DNA from: Hymenobacter terricola
GTDB lineage: Bacteria; Bacteroidota; Bacteroidia; Cytophagales; Hymenobacteraceae
DNA length: 64,000 nt
Reading direction: 5' to 3'
NCBI RefSeq assembly: GCF_017921975.2
Contig: NZ_JAGEMO020000026.1
Coordinates: forward strand, 62,001-126,000
Under the pieces are notes generated by a model. It had not been told where the DNA came from. It ran no database searches and worked only from the letters and a program-made list of their open reading frames with translations. Positions 34,109-41,871 of the stretch are shown here, piece by piece. The position numbers and the translations under genes are program-made. The first letter of the stretch is position 1, and each line of letters begins with the position of its first letter.

Positions 34109-34588
34109 TTAAGAAGCTGACGATTCCTGCCGCAGTGGTTTCAGCACGAAGTCTTCAAAGAGGGTTTTACCCTCAATCATGGTCGTAATCTGAGCCGAAA
34201 CCTTGAAGAAAACATCGAGCTGGCTCTGCGGGATTTTCTCGCGCACCTTCAGGTTGAAGTGTCGCACCGTCTGGCGGGAAACTTCTTTTTTCTCTAAGCC
34301 CAGCGGGGTCAGAAAAATGCGGACCGAGCGTTTGTCCACCGAATCGCCCTGCTTATAAATCAGGCCCTTTTCCTCCATGCTCCGCAGGATGCGGGTGAGG
34401 CTACGAGTTTCCAGCCCCAGCAACGGGGCGATTTTGGTGGCCGGCGTGCCCTTCTCCTGGTCGATATTCAACAGCACAAAGCCAATGCTCGTGGTGATAT
34501 CATTTTGGGCAGCTTGCGTGTTATACATCCGCGAAATCGCGTGCCAGGCCACTTTAATGTTATAGTCGACGGTTTCTTCAGGTTTCAT
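34109..34588 (-). CDS. MarR family transcriptional regulator
   Basis: 159 residues. The winged helix-turn-helix core is at about residues 35-105: TSIGFVLLNIDQEKGTPATK, then IAPLLGLETRSLTRILRSME (recognition helix) and the wing KGLIYKQGDSVDKRSVRIFL. MarR proteins are dimeric repressors, often released by small lipophilic ligands. The neighbours are all beta-oxidation genes, so an acyl-CoA or fatty acid ligand is plausible. The site TTAGGCTTGCATAA at 34627-34640, just upstream of its own -7-like box, suggests autoregulation. Similar sites precede the acyl-CoA dehydrogenase gene. Confidence 0.88.
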   Translation of the reverse strand: MKPEETVDYNIKVAWHAISRMYNTQAAQNDITTSIGFVLLNIDQEKGTPATKIAPLLGLETRSLTRILRSMEEKGLIYKQGDSVDKRSVRIFLTPLGLEKKEVSRQTVRHFNLKVREKIPQSQLDVFFKVSAQITTMIEGKTLFEDFVLKPLRQESSAS

Positions 34589-34607
34589 GGGCGGGCGGTA
34601 AGAGCGG

Positions 34608-34640
34608 TAAACTTACGAATAATTTGTTAGGCTTGCATAA
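34608..34640 (-). promoter_or_regulatory. marR promoter-operator
   Basis: The minus strand has TAAGTTTA (34608-34615), one base off TAnnTTTG, with an interrupted palindrome TGTTAGGC-TT-GCATAACA upstream (core 34627-34640). The core shares TAGGC-N2-GC(C/A)TA with the two sites before the acyl-CoA dehydrogenase gene. Confidence 0.45.
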
Positions 34641-34754
34641 CAGTTGAAATTTTCTTTCCGTGGCATTCTATCCCATTGCCAGCACGCAGTACGCAGCAAT
34701 AAGTCTTATCATCAGCGGCTCAGTTCCTGGTGCCACAAGCCTTTCCACTAAATG

Positions 34755-34790
34755 CAAAAGCCCCGGCTCTATGCTGAGTCGGGGCTTTTT
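34755..34790. terminator. terminator after the acyl-CoA ligase gene
   Basis: AAAAGCCCCGGCTC...GTCGGGGCTTTTT lies between the end of the ligase gene (34844, minus) and the start region of marR. The A- and T-tracts make it usable on both strands. Confidence 0.85.
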
Positions 34791-34843
34791 ACAGTACCGG
34801 GCTGGTAGCTGAGAGGATGGATTACGTCGTCAGGACCACGCGG

Positions 34844-36607
34844 CTACGCGTACATGCCTTCAATCAAATCCTTGTTTTTCTCCGTAATAATCTTGCGTTT
34901 CACCTTCATGGTGGGCGTCATTTCGCCGCTTTCCACGGTCCAAAGCTCGGGCAGCAACACAATGCGCTTCACCTGCTCCCACTGCGCAAAGCTCTGGTTG
35001 TATTTTTTCACCAAAGCTTCGTACATATCCACTACCTTCTGATTTTTAATCAGTTCCTCGTTCGACGCATCGGGCACGCCGTTGCGCTTGCACCAGCCTT
35101 TGAGGTCAGAGAAGGACGGAATGACCAACGCGGAAGCGAATTTCTGGTCGGCGCCCACCACCATGGCTTGCTCGATGAGCGGGTCTTCCTTCAGCTTGCC
35201 TTCGATGACCTGCGGGGCAATGTATTTGCCACCCGAGGTTTTGAACATCTCCTTCTTGCGGTCGGTGATTTTCAGAAACTTGCCATTTACCAACTCGCCG
35301 ATGTCGCCGGTGTGAAACCAGCCTTCTTTGTCGAATACCTCGGCGGTGAGTGTCGGCTGGTTGTAGTAGCCCTTCATCACGGAGGCCGATTTGGTCAGAA
35401 TCTCGCCATCGGCGGCAATTTTCACTTCCATGTTGTCGATGAGCGGGCCCACGGTGCCAATCATGTTGTTTTCCGGTTCGTAGCCGCCCACGGCAATTAC
35501 GGGCGAAGTTTCGGTCAGGCCGTAGCCCTCCATCACGCGGATGCCAGCCGCCCAGAACACGCGCGCCAGCCGCGGCTGCAAAGCTCCGCCGCCACTCACG
35601 ATGCAGCGCAGATTGCCGCCCAGGGCCTCACGCCACTTGTTGAAAATGATTTTGTTAGCCAGCGTCAGCTGCGTGTTATAGAAGAAGCCCTGGTCTTTTT
35701 GGGTATCGTATTTCAGGCCCAAATCCAAGGCCCAGAAGAACAGGCTTTTCTTAATGCCTTCCTGCTCGTGGCCTTTCGCCACGATTTTATCATACACCTT
35801 CTCCAGCAGGCGCGGCACGGTGGTGAAAATCTCGGGCTTCACCTCGCGCAGGTTGTCGGCGATGACGTCCATGCTCTCGGCGTAGTAGATGCTTACGCCG
35901 TTCATCATGTACAGGTACGTCACCATCCGCTCAAAAATGTGGCAGAGCGGCAGGAAACTCAAGGCTTTATCATCCTTCGTGACGGGCACGAAGCGCTGCG
36001 AGTTGCGGCAGTTGCTCAGGATATTGTCGTGCGTAAGCATCACGCCCTTGGGCTTGCCGGTGGTGCCGCTGGTGTAGATGAGCGTGAGCAAATCGTCGGG
36101 CTGCACGGCGGCTTTCAGGGGGTTCAGGTCGGCGGGGTTGCCTTTTTTGCCCAGTTCCAATAGCTCGTCGAAGTGGCGGGCACCGGTGACTTTATCGAAA
36201 GTAAAAACGTTCTCAGCGGGAATATCCAAGCCTGCGGTGGCCTCTTTCACCTTTTCAAAAAGCTTGACATCGGCCACGAACACGGCCCGTACGCCGGCGT
36301 CGGTGAAGATGTATTTGTAGTCTTCGACGGTGATGCTGGGGTACATCGGCACGCTGGTGGCGCCAATTTGGGAAATACCGAAATCAGCCATCATCCACTC
36401 CGGGCGGTTCATGCTGATAATGGCCACTTTATCGCCGTGCTTGAGGCCTAGCGCCACCAGGCCGAGGCTGACGAGGTTTACTTGTTCCTGAAGCTGCTGG
36501 CTGCTGATGGGCACCCATTGACCATCAATTTTAGAAGCCAGCGCATCTTTTTTGGGCGAATCAGCAATTTGGTGGGGCAGGATATCGAAGGCGCGACGAA
36601 CGTCCAT
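34844..36607 (-). CDS. long-chain acyl-CoA ligase (AMP-dependent synthetase)
   Basis: 587 residues, like the FAA1/FadD15 group. The AMP-binding P-loop reads TLIYTSGTTGKPKGVMLTH. Later motifs are MEGYGLTETSPVIAVGGYEP, GWFHTGDIGELVNGKFLKITDRKKE and the C-terminal lysine region KTSGGKYIAPQ. It activates fatty acids to acyl-CoA with ATP at the inner face of the membrane, feeding the beta-oxidation enzymes encoded nearby. The gene has its own terminator and is on the same strand as marR and the fad genes, but with separate upstream sequence. Confidence 0.93.
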   Translation of the reverse strand: MDVRRAFDILPHQIADSPKKDALASKIDGQWVPISSQQLQEQVNLVSLGLVALGLKHGDKVAIISMNRPEWMMADFGISQIGATSVPMYPSITVEDYKYIFTDAGVRAVFVADVKLFEKVKEATAGLDIPAENVFTFDKVTGARHFDELLELGKKGNPADLNPLKAAVQPDDLLTLIYTSGTTGKPKGVMLTHDNILSNCRNSQRFVPVTKDDKALSFLPLCHIFERMVTYLYMMNGVSIYYAESMDVIADNLREVKPEIFTTVPRLLEKVYDKIVAKGHEQEGIKKSLFFWALDLGLKYDTQKDQGFFYNTQLTLANKIIFNKWREALGGNLRCIVSGGGALQPRLARVFWAAGIRVMEGYGLTETSPVIAVGGYEPENNMIGTVGPLIDNMEVKIAADGEILTKSASVMKGYYNQPTLTAEVFDKEGWFHTGDIGELVNGKFLKITDRKKEMFKTSGGKYIAPQVIEGKLKEDPLIEQAMVVGADQKFASALVIPSFSDLKGWCKRNGVPDASNEELIKNQKVVDMYEALVKKYNQSFAQWEQVKRIVLLPELWTVESGEMTPTMKVKRKIITEKNKDLIEGMYA

Positions 36608-36774
36608 GGGTGGGGTTGGAAAAAGCGTATCGGGTGAATTTCAGCTTAAATAAAGAGCTTTTTTTTGGGCCGTGCTACCGTGAGGCGAACTCAACCAGGG
36701 CGCAGCTACTACGAGCAAAAACCAAATCAGTAGCAAAAACGGTCAAAAACCCCGCAACACGGCCTTTTCCTGCG

Positions 36775-36782
36775 TAATTTTG
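36775..36782 (+). promoter_or_regulatory. -7 promoter element (TAATTTTG)
   Basis: TAATTTTG matches TAnnTTTG and lies 22 bp before the ATG at 36805. No clear -33 TTG is visible. Confidence 0.5.
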
Positions 36783-36804
36783 AGCACTTGCCTTTCCGTC
36801 TCCA

Positions 36805-37956
36805 ATGAACCTGGCTCTGTTTTTTGACCCGCTGCCGGAATCGCTGACCGCCGCCGTGCCCGCGCCCACCACCCTGGCCGCCTACGCCACCCGCTTCACC
36901 GAAACATTTCCCGACTGGCGCAACGCCGACCTCGCCCTCATTGGGCTGGACGAATGGCGCGGCAGCGCCGCCGGCCACCCCAGCCGCCACGGCGCCAACG
37001 TGGTGCGCCAGCGCTTTTATCAGCTGCAAAAAGGGACCGGCACGGTGCGGCTGGTCGACCTCGGTAACCTGCGTCCGGGCCTCACGCTGGAGGATACTTA
37101 CCAGCGCCTGCGCGAAATAATTGGGGCCCTGCTGGAAGAAAACACCGTGCCCCTTCTGCTGGGCGGCAGCCACGACCTCGACTACGGCCAGTTTCTGGCC
37201 TACGAAAGCCAGGACCGCGCCATCAGCCTGGCCGTGGTGGACGCCCGGCCCGACATGGCCGAGCCCGGCCCCGGCACTCCGCCCGAAGACAGCCACCTGC
37301 GCCGCCTGCTGGTGCACGAGCCCAACTTCGTGTTCAGCCTGGCCCACCTGGGGCACCAGCAGTACCTAGCCCCGCCGGAAGTGCTGGTGGCCCTCGAAAA
37401 GCTGCATTTCGAAACCATGAGCGTGGGCGAAATCCGGGCCGACAAGCGCCTGGCCGAGCCGCTGGTGCGCCAGGCCGATTTTATGAGCGTCGACATTGCG
37501 GCCCTGCGCTGGCAGGATGCACCGGGGTACTACCCCGCCAACCCGTTTGGTCTCAGCAACGAAGACGCTACGCAGCTTTGCTGGTACGCGGGCCACAATG
37601 AGCAGCTTAGCTCTTTTGGGCTGTATGGCTACCGCGCCGACCACGACCCCCACGGCCTGGCCGCCGCCACGCTTTCCACCATGCTCTGGTATTTTGTGGA
37701 AGGCTTTTACCACCGCCGCCCCGAAACGGGCTTTGGCACGTTCCGCTTCCTCACCTACACGGTGGTGCTGCCCGGCAACCCCGATAAGCTGGTGTTCTAC
37801 AAGTCGCGCCGCGCCGAAAAATGGTGGATGGAAGTGGAGCGCCTGGGCGACAATGCCGTGAAGCGCGTGGTGCCGTGCACTTACGAGGACTACATGCACG
37901 CCTCGCAGGGCGACTTGCCACAGCGCTGGATTCGGCTGCAGGCGTTGATGAGCTAG
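36805..37956 (+). CDS. arginase/formimidoylglutamase-fold protein with incomplete metal site
   Basis: 383 residues of the ureohydrolase fold. Canonical manganese ligands lie in GGDHS, DAHxD and SxDxD. Here the blocks are GGSHDLDYGQ (His about 123 kept), DARPD (Asp 146 and 150 kept, His replaced by Arg 148) and SVDIAAL (Asp 230 kept, second Asp replaced by Ala 232). Two of six usual ligands are therefore lost. Such proteins in Bacteroidota are usually annotated formimidoylglutamase, but hydrolysis at a binuclear manganese site is doubtful. No other histidine-degradation (hut) genes are adjacent. It has its own promoter-like element. Confidence 0.75.
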   Translation: MNLALFFDPLPESLTAAVPAPTTLAAYATRFTETFPDWRNADLALIGLDEWRGSAAGHPSRHGANVVRQRFYQLQKGTGTVRLVDLGNLRPGLTLEDTYQRLREIIGALLEENTVPLLLGGSHDLDYGQFLAYESQDRAISLAVVDARPDMAEPGPGTPPEDSHLRRLLVHEPNFVFSLAHLGHQQYLAPPEVLVALEKLHFETMSVGEIRADKRLAEPLVRQADFMSVDIAALRWQDAPGYYPANPFGLSNEDATQLCWYAGHNEQLSSFGLYGYRADHDPHGLAAATLSTMLWYFVEGFYHRRPETGFGTFRFLTYTVVLPGNPDKLVFYKSRRAEKWWMEVERLGDNAVKRVVPCTYEDYMHASQGDLPQRWIRLQALMS

Positions 37957-37960
37957 GTTT

Positions 37961-38048
37961 TAATTGTTAGTTGTGAGGTGTTAGCCTTGGTTTTTATTGA
38001 ACGATAGAATTATGCCCCTGACAACTGACAACGAGCAACCAACCACTA
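37961..38048. repeat. family-2 imperfect inverted repeat (copy c)
   Basis: The left TTAATTGTTAGTTGTGAGG and right CTGACAACTGACAACGAGCA arms match the copies at 5270 and 19134. The right arm supplies the coding sequence for about the first ten residues of the next gene. Confidence 0.6.
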
Positions 38049-38275
38049 AAACCTATACCAAAAACCAGCTGGCCCTGCGCAATGGGCAGGACCGCGACGA
38101 AATCTGGGTGGCGTATCAGGGCCAGATTTACGACGTGAGCCGGTCGCGCCTGTGGCGGCGCGGCAACCACTACGAGCACTGGGCGGGCCAGGATTTGACG
38201 GCCGAGCTTGACAAAGATGCGCCGCACACGGCCAACGTATTCGACAATTTTCCCGTCATTGGGGTATTGCTGTAG
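38012..38275 (+). CDS. cytochrome b5-like heme/steroid-binding domain protein
   Basis: 87 residues from ATG 38012; a TTG at 37997 is an alternative. The COG4892-type pattern is clear: TKNQLALRNGQDRDEIWVAY, then YDVSRSRLW, NHYEHWAGQDLTAEL and FPVIGVL at the end. In true cytochrome b5 a His of the HPGG motif binds heme. Here the equivalent region is RRGNHYEHWAG, and a second His follows in APHTANV, so heme binding is possible but unproven. The first ten or so codons (MPLTTDNEQPTT) come from a family-2 repeat, and the stop codon lies in the GTAG end of another repeat. Confidence 0.78.
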   Translation: MPLTTDNEQPTTKTYTKNQLALRNGQDRDEIWVAYQGQIYDVSRSRLWRRGNHYEHWAGQDLTAELDKDAPHTANVFDNFPVIGVLL

Positions 38276-38341
38276 AACAGGCCTTGGCTTGTTCCCGTCT
38301 GAACGAAAACCCATTTTTGGACAAGCCAGCGCTTGTTCTAC
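38272..38341. repeat. GTAG-bounded REP-like inverted repeat
   Basis: GTAGAACAGGCCTTGGCTTG and, 70 bp later, CAAGCCAGCGCTTGTTCTAC form imperfect inverted arms of about 23 bp ending in GTAG and CTAC. The GTAG head tetranucleotide is that of classical REP sequences mobilised by RAYT transposases. It begins in the stop codon of the cytochrome b5-like gene and ends 6 bp before murQ. Confidence 0.7.
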
Positions 38342-38346
38342 CCGCC

Positions 38347-39147
38347 ATGATGAGCACCGAATCCCCCTCCGAGTACACCGCCCTCGAAACCCGCTCCACC
38401 GCCGACCTGCTGGCCGGCATGAACCAGCTCGACCACACCGTGCCCGACACCGTGGCCAAAGCGCTGCCGCAGATTGAGCGACTGGTGGAAGCTGTGGTGG
38501 CCCGGATGGAAGCCGGAGGGCGGCTGTTTTACATCGGGGCGGGCACCAGCGGGCGGCTGGGCGTGGTGGACGCCTCCGAGTGTCCGCCCACGTTTGGTGT
38601 GCCCGCGAGCCTGGTAGTCGGCATCATGGCCGGCGGCGATACCGCCATCCGGCAAGCCGTGGAGGGCGCCGAAGACGACGCCGAACAGGCCTGGCTTGAC
38701 TTGCAGGCCTACGATATCAATGCCAAAGACGTGCTGGTGGGCATCGCTGCCTCGGGGCGCACGCCCTACGTTATCGGCGGGCTGAACAAAGCGCGGGCGG
38801 CCGGCCTGGCCACCGGTTGCGTGGTGTGCAACGCCGGCTCGGCTGTGGCGGCGGCGGCCGAGTTTCCGGTGGAAGTGGTGACCGGGCCGGAATTCATTAC
38901 CGGCAGCACCCGCCTCAAGGCCGGCACCGCGCAGAAGCTGGTGCTCAATATGCTCACCACGGCCACGTTTATCCGCCTGGGCCGCGTGAAAGGCAATAAG
39001 ATGGTGGACATGCAGCTTTCCAACGAGAAGCTGGTGCACCGCGGCGAAAAGATGCTCATGGACGAGTTGGGCATTGCGGAAGCCGAAGCGGCGGCGCTGC
39101 TGAAGCAGCACGGCAGCGTGCGCGCTGCGCTGCACGCCCGTTCGTAG
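38347..39147 (+). CDS. murQ: N-acetylmuramic acid 6-phosphate etherase
   Basis: 266 residues, starting at 38347 or the adjacent ATG 38350; the upstream frame runs through a repeat. The SIS domain contains RLFYIGAGTSGRLGVVDASE then CPPTFG, the MurQ signature, and VLVGIAASGRTPYVIGGL. The late block KVHRGEKML-like (LVHRGEKMLMDELGI) also fits. MurQ cleaves the lactyl ether of MurNAc-6-phosphate during peptidoglycan recycling, yielding GlcNAc-6-phosphate. The length is at the short end for the family. No MurNAc kinase or transporter is adjacent. Confidence 0.92.
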   Translation: MMSTESPSEYTALETRSTADLLAGMNQLDHTVPDTVAKALPQIERLVEAVVARMEAGGRLFYIGAGTSGRLGVVDASECPPTFGVPASLVVGIMAGGDTAIRQAVEGAEDDAEQAWLDLQAYDINAKDVLVGIAASGRTPYVIGGLNKARAAGLATGCVVCNAGSAVAAAAEFPVEVVTGPEFITGSTRLKAGTAQKLVLNMLTTATFIRLGRVKGNKMVDMQLSNEKLVHRGEKMLMDELGIAEAEAAALLKQHGSVRAALHARS

Positions 39148-39221
39148 CCGCTGCTCTGGCTTGTGTTTCACGGGCTTATTTTTTCGGGCGAACGATTCGG
39201 GCTTTCCGGCGTTTCTAGGAA

Positions 39222-39243
39222 GGCACCTGTTTCAGCAGGTGCC
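39222..39243 (+). promoter_or_regulatory. hairpin in the leader of the 39251 gene
   Basis: GGCACCTG-tttcag-CAGGTGCC is a perfect 8-bp stem ending 7 bp before the ATG at 39251. With no T-tract it is unlikely to be a terminator; it could limit ribosome access to the start codon. Confidence 0.4.
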
Positions 39244-39250
39244 ACTACCT

Positions 39251-39835
39251 ATGCACACCATCGAACCGCACTACAACTGGATTGAGCAATACTCGGCGTC
39301 GGAAGACCCGCGCTCTCCCCTTTTCGAAACCGAAAACAGCCTCGACACTTACACCAACACCATCTACGGCTACTATATCCACCCGCAGTGGGACAGCCTG
39401 GGGTCGGACACGCTGTTCTTCAAAATCCTTTTTGTTGATTATGAATTGGGCATTGCCGTGCTCGAATTCATCGGCGAGTGGAACGACGCCATCGAGAACG
39501 ACATCATGGAGCTGAAGCGCAACATCGTGGACATCCTCGTGCACGAAGGCATTCGCAAGTTCATCCTCATCGGCGAAAACGTGTTCAATTTCCACGGTTC
39601 CGACGATGATTACTATGAAGAATGGTTTGAGGACGTGGAAGATGGCTGGATTGCAGGCGTGAATTTCCAGGAGCACGTGCAACGTGAGATGCGCCAGTAC
39701 AACGTCGACAACTACGTGAATTTCGGCGGACAGCTCGACGACTTGCCGTGGCGCACCTACGAGCCCCGCCGCCTGTTTGAAGTGGTGGACGGCCTGCTGA
39801 ACCGCCGGCTGGGTGCGCCCGAAACCACGCTCTAG
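39251..39835 (+). CDS. hypothetical acidic protein, 194 aa
   Basis: 194 residues from ATG 39251 (MHTIEPHYNWIEQYSASEDP). It is very acidic and rich in Tyr, Trp and Asp (DDDYYEEWFEDVEDGW). There is no signal peptide or membrane helix. A central alternating segment (FKILFVDYELGIAVLEFIGE, IVDILVHEGIRKFILIGENV) looks like a Rossmann-like or STAS-like alpha/beta core. No family is recognised. A clean terminator follows the stop. A preceding 30-codon extension in frame runs through the leader hairpin and is rejected. Confidence 0.7.
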   Translation: MHTIEPHYNWIEQYSASEDPRSPLFETENSLDTYTNTIYGYYIHPQWDSLGSDTLFFKILFVDYELGIAVLEFIGEWNDAIENDIMELKRNIVDILVHEGIRKFILIGENVFNFHGSDDDYYEEWFEDVEDGWIAGVNFQEHVQREMRQYNVDNYVNFGGQLDDLPWRTYEPRRLFEVVDGLLNRRLGAPETTL

Positions 39836-39844
39836 CCCAAACGC

Positions 39845-39878
39845 AAAAAAGCCTCTCCGTTGCCGGAGAGGCTTTTTA
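39845..39878. terminator. bidirectional terminator
   Basis: AAAAAAGCCTCTCCG-ttgc-CGGAGAGGCTTTTT lies between the convergent hypothetical gene and the small lipoprotein gene. Confidence 0.9.
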
Positions 39879-39897
39879 TTACGCTAAGCAGCTGGAA

Positions 39898-40164
39898 TTA
39901 CTTCTTAACTTCTTCGGTCGTGGTCGTGGTGGTGGTGCCGGTAGCCGGAGCGTCCATTTTGTCGGCGTTGTCCTTGATGGCTTCGCCTTTGGCATCAGCC
40001 GAGTCACGAACCATGTCAGCCTTGTCTTCCATGGCATCAGCTTTGGCTTCGCCAGCTTTCTCTACGTTTTCGCCAACTTGCTCTTGGGCATCTTCTTTCT
40101 TGCTGTCGCAAGCGGTGAAGGAGAACGAAGCAGCAGCCAGGGCGAGGAACAATACTTTTTTCAT
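39898..40164 (-). CDS. small helical lipoprotein
   Basis: 88 residues. The signal peptide ends in lipobox SFTAC, with Cys at about residue 19. The mature part is a single highly charged Ala/Asp/Glu/Lys helix with heptad-like spacing (ENVEKAGEAKADAMEDKADM, VRDSADAKGEAIKDNADKM), followed by a poly-Thr stretch before EEVKK. This resembles late-embryogenesis/YtxH-like or murein-lipoprotein-like coiled coils, but no exact family is assigned. It is likely periplasmic and membrane-tethered. The gene stands alone with a terminator after it. Confidence 0.75.
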   Translation of the reverse strand: MKKVLFLALAAASFSFTACDSKKEDAQEQVGENVEKAGEAKADAMEDKADMVRDSADAKGEAIKDNADKMDAPATGTTTTTTTEEVKK

Positions 40165-40331
40165 CTTGGGTTGGGTTTAAAAATGTGGGTGAAATTCAGT
40201 TGATTGTTGAAGTTATGCCAGTGCAAATCTTCAAATTTGGGGCTTTATACCCCCGCCTGAAAAAGGTAACCCACTACCCCAAAGATTTGTGAAGAATTTA
40301 TGAGGACCAGCGCTGGCCGTGTTTCCAGCCA

Positions 40332-41660
40332 CTATTTTTTGCGGAAAACGATGCCAATCGGTACGCCGGTGAAGTCAAAATGCTCGCGCATCCGGTTCTC
40401 CAGATAGCGCGTGTAGTTGGCTTGCACGTACTGCGGTAGGTTGCAGAAGAAGGCAAACACCGGGTTGTGCGTGGGTAGCTGCGTGGCGTATTTGATGCGA
40501 ATCATCTTGCCTTTGAGCGCGGGCGGGCCATATTTCTCAATCTCCTTCAGCATCACGTCGTTCAGTTGCGAGGTCGGGATTTTGCGACGCTTGTTGTGGT
40601 ACACTTCAATGGCCGTTTCGATGGCCTTGTGCACGCGCTGCTTGTTCAGCACCGAAATAAAAATAACGGGAACGTACGCAATGGGCGCAATCTTTTCCAT
40701 GATTTTCGCCTCGAATTCCTTGGCTGAGTTGGTGTTTTTATCTTCCACCAAGTCCCACTTGTTCACGAGGATGACGATGCCCTTGCGGTTTTTGTCGGCC
40801 AGGGTAATGATGTTCACGTCCTGGGCCTCCACGCCCCGGCTGGCGTCGAGCATCACGATGCAGACGTCGCACTCTTCCAGGGCGCGCAGGCTGCGCATGT
40901 TGGCGTAGAATTCGATGTCCTCGCTCACTTTGGCCTTGCGGCGCAAGCCGGCCGTATCGACCAGGATAAACTCGTTGCCGAAGGCATTGTAGCGGGCCGA
41001 AATCGAGTCGCGGGTAGTACCGGCGATGTCGGTCACGATGCTGCGGTCCTCGCCCAGCAGCAGATTTACGAGGCTGGATTTGCCCACGTTGGGGCGGCCC
41101 ACCACGGCAATGCGCGGAATGTCCGACTCGGGCTCTTCCACGCCGGGCTCGTCGAAATGGCTCACCACGGCGTCCAGAAGCTCGCCGGTGCCGTGGCCGT
41201 TGGCGCTACTGATGGCGTAGATTTCGCCATCGCCCAGGCCCAGCGAGTAGAACTCACCCACACCGTTGGCGCGCAGATTGGTATCGGCCTTGTTGGCCAC
41301 CATATAGATGGGCTTTTTGCCGATGTAGCGCCGCAGCACGTGCGCAAACTCCTCATCGAGGCCGTGCACGCCGGCTTCGGCATCCACCATGAACAGGATA
41401 ACGTCGGCCTCTTCGATGGCCAGCTTCACCTGCTTGTTGATTTCGCCCTCGAAAATATCTTCCGAATTATGCACGTAACCGCCCGTGTCAATCACGGTAA
41501 AGTTCTTGCCAATCCAGTCGCCGTAGCCGTAGTGGCGGTCGCGGGTTACGCCGCTCTCGTTGTCCATAATGGCCTTGCGCTGGCCCACGAGGCGGTTGAA
41601 TAGCGTGGATTTGCCCACGTTGGGCCGCCCCACGATGGCGATGGTGTTCTTAATTGACAT
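40332..41660 (-). CDS. der: ribosome assembly GTPase Der (EngA)
   Basis: 442 residues. There are two tandem GTPase domains, each with GRPNVGKS P-loops (near residues 9 and 185), DTGG/DTAG switch II motifs and NKAD/NKWD base-specificity motifs. A C-terminal KH-like domain (from about 355: VYHNKRRKIPTSQLNDVM) follows. Der is essential for 50S subunit maturation. It lies downstream of era on the same strand, separated by a 211-bp gap with a family-1 palindrome. Pairing of the two ribosome GTPases makes sense functionally. Confidence 0.96.
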   Translation of the reverse strand: MSIKNTIAIVGRPNVGKSTLFNRLVGQRKAIMDNESGVTRDRHYGYGDWIGKNFTVIDTGGYVHNSEDIFEGEINKQVKLAIEEADVILFMVDAEAGVHGLDEEFAHVLRRYIGKKPIYMVANKADTNLRANGVGEFYSLGLGDGEIYAISSANGHGTGELLDAVVSHFDEPGVEEPESDIPRIAVVGRPNVGKSSLVNLLLGEDRSIVTDIAGTTRDSISARYNAFGNEFILVDTAGLRRKAKVSEDIEFYANMRSLRALEECDVCIVMLDASRGVEAQDVNIITLADKNRKGIVILVNKWDLVEDKNTNSAKEFEAKIMEKIAPIAYVPVIFISVLNKQRVHKAIETAIEVYHNKRRKIPTSQLNDVMLKEIEKYGPPALKGKMIRIKYATQLPTHNPVFAFFCNLPQYVQANYTRYLENRMREHFDFTGVPIGIVFRKK

Positions 41661-41750
41661 GTTGTGTTGGCCCCAGCCGCCGACCCGACCTAGATTCGGC
41701 AGTGCCCGGGGTGTGTTAGTTATAGATGGTCGGATTTTATATTGGTTGAG

Positions 41751-41853
41751 AGAACGTCATGTCGAGCGCAGCCGAGACATCTCGCATGCAGCACTAATCA
41801 AATCGTTCAACGATGCGAGCGAGATGTCTCGGCTGCGCTCGACATGACGTTCT
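41751..41853. repeat. family-1 intergenic palindrome (copy d, perfect 35-bp arms)
   Basis: The arms 41751-41785 and 41819-41853 are perfect reverse complements, starting AGAACGTCATGTCGAGCGCA. The loop has GCACTAATCAAATCGTT; its CACTAATCAA is the complement of TTGATTAGTG in the loop of copy a. It lies between era and der. Confidence 0.9.
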
Positions 41854-41871
41854 ATACTGCCTAACAATGAC

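Noticed and set aside
32607..36163. Long plus-strand frames (444 and 448 codons) opposite the HADH/ECH and acyl-CoA ligase genes
   Set aside because: Complementary-strand shadows of well-recognised genes; composition is atypical.
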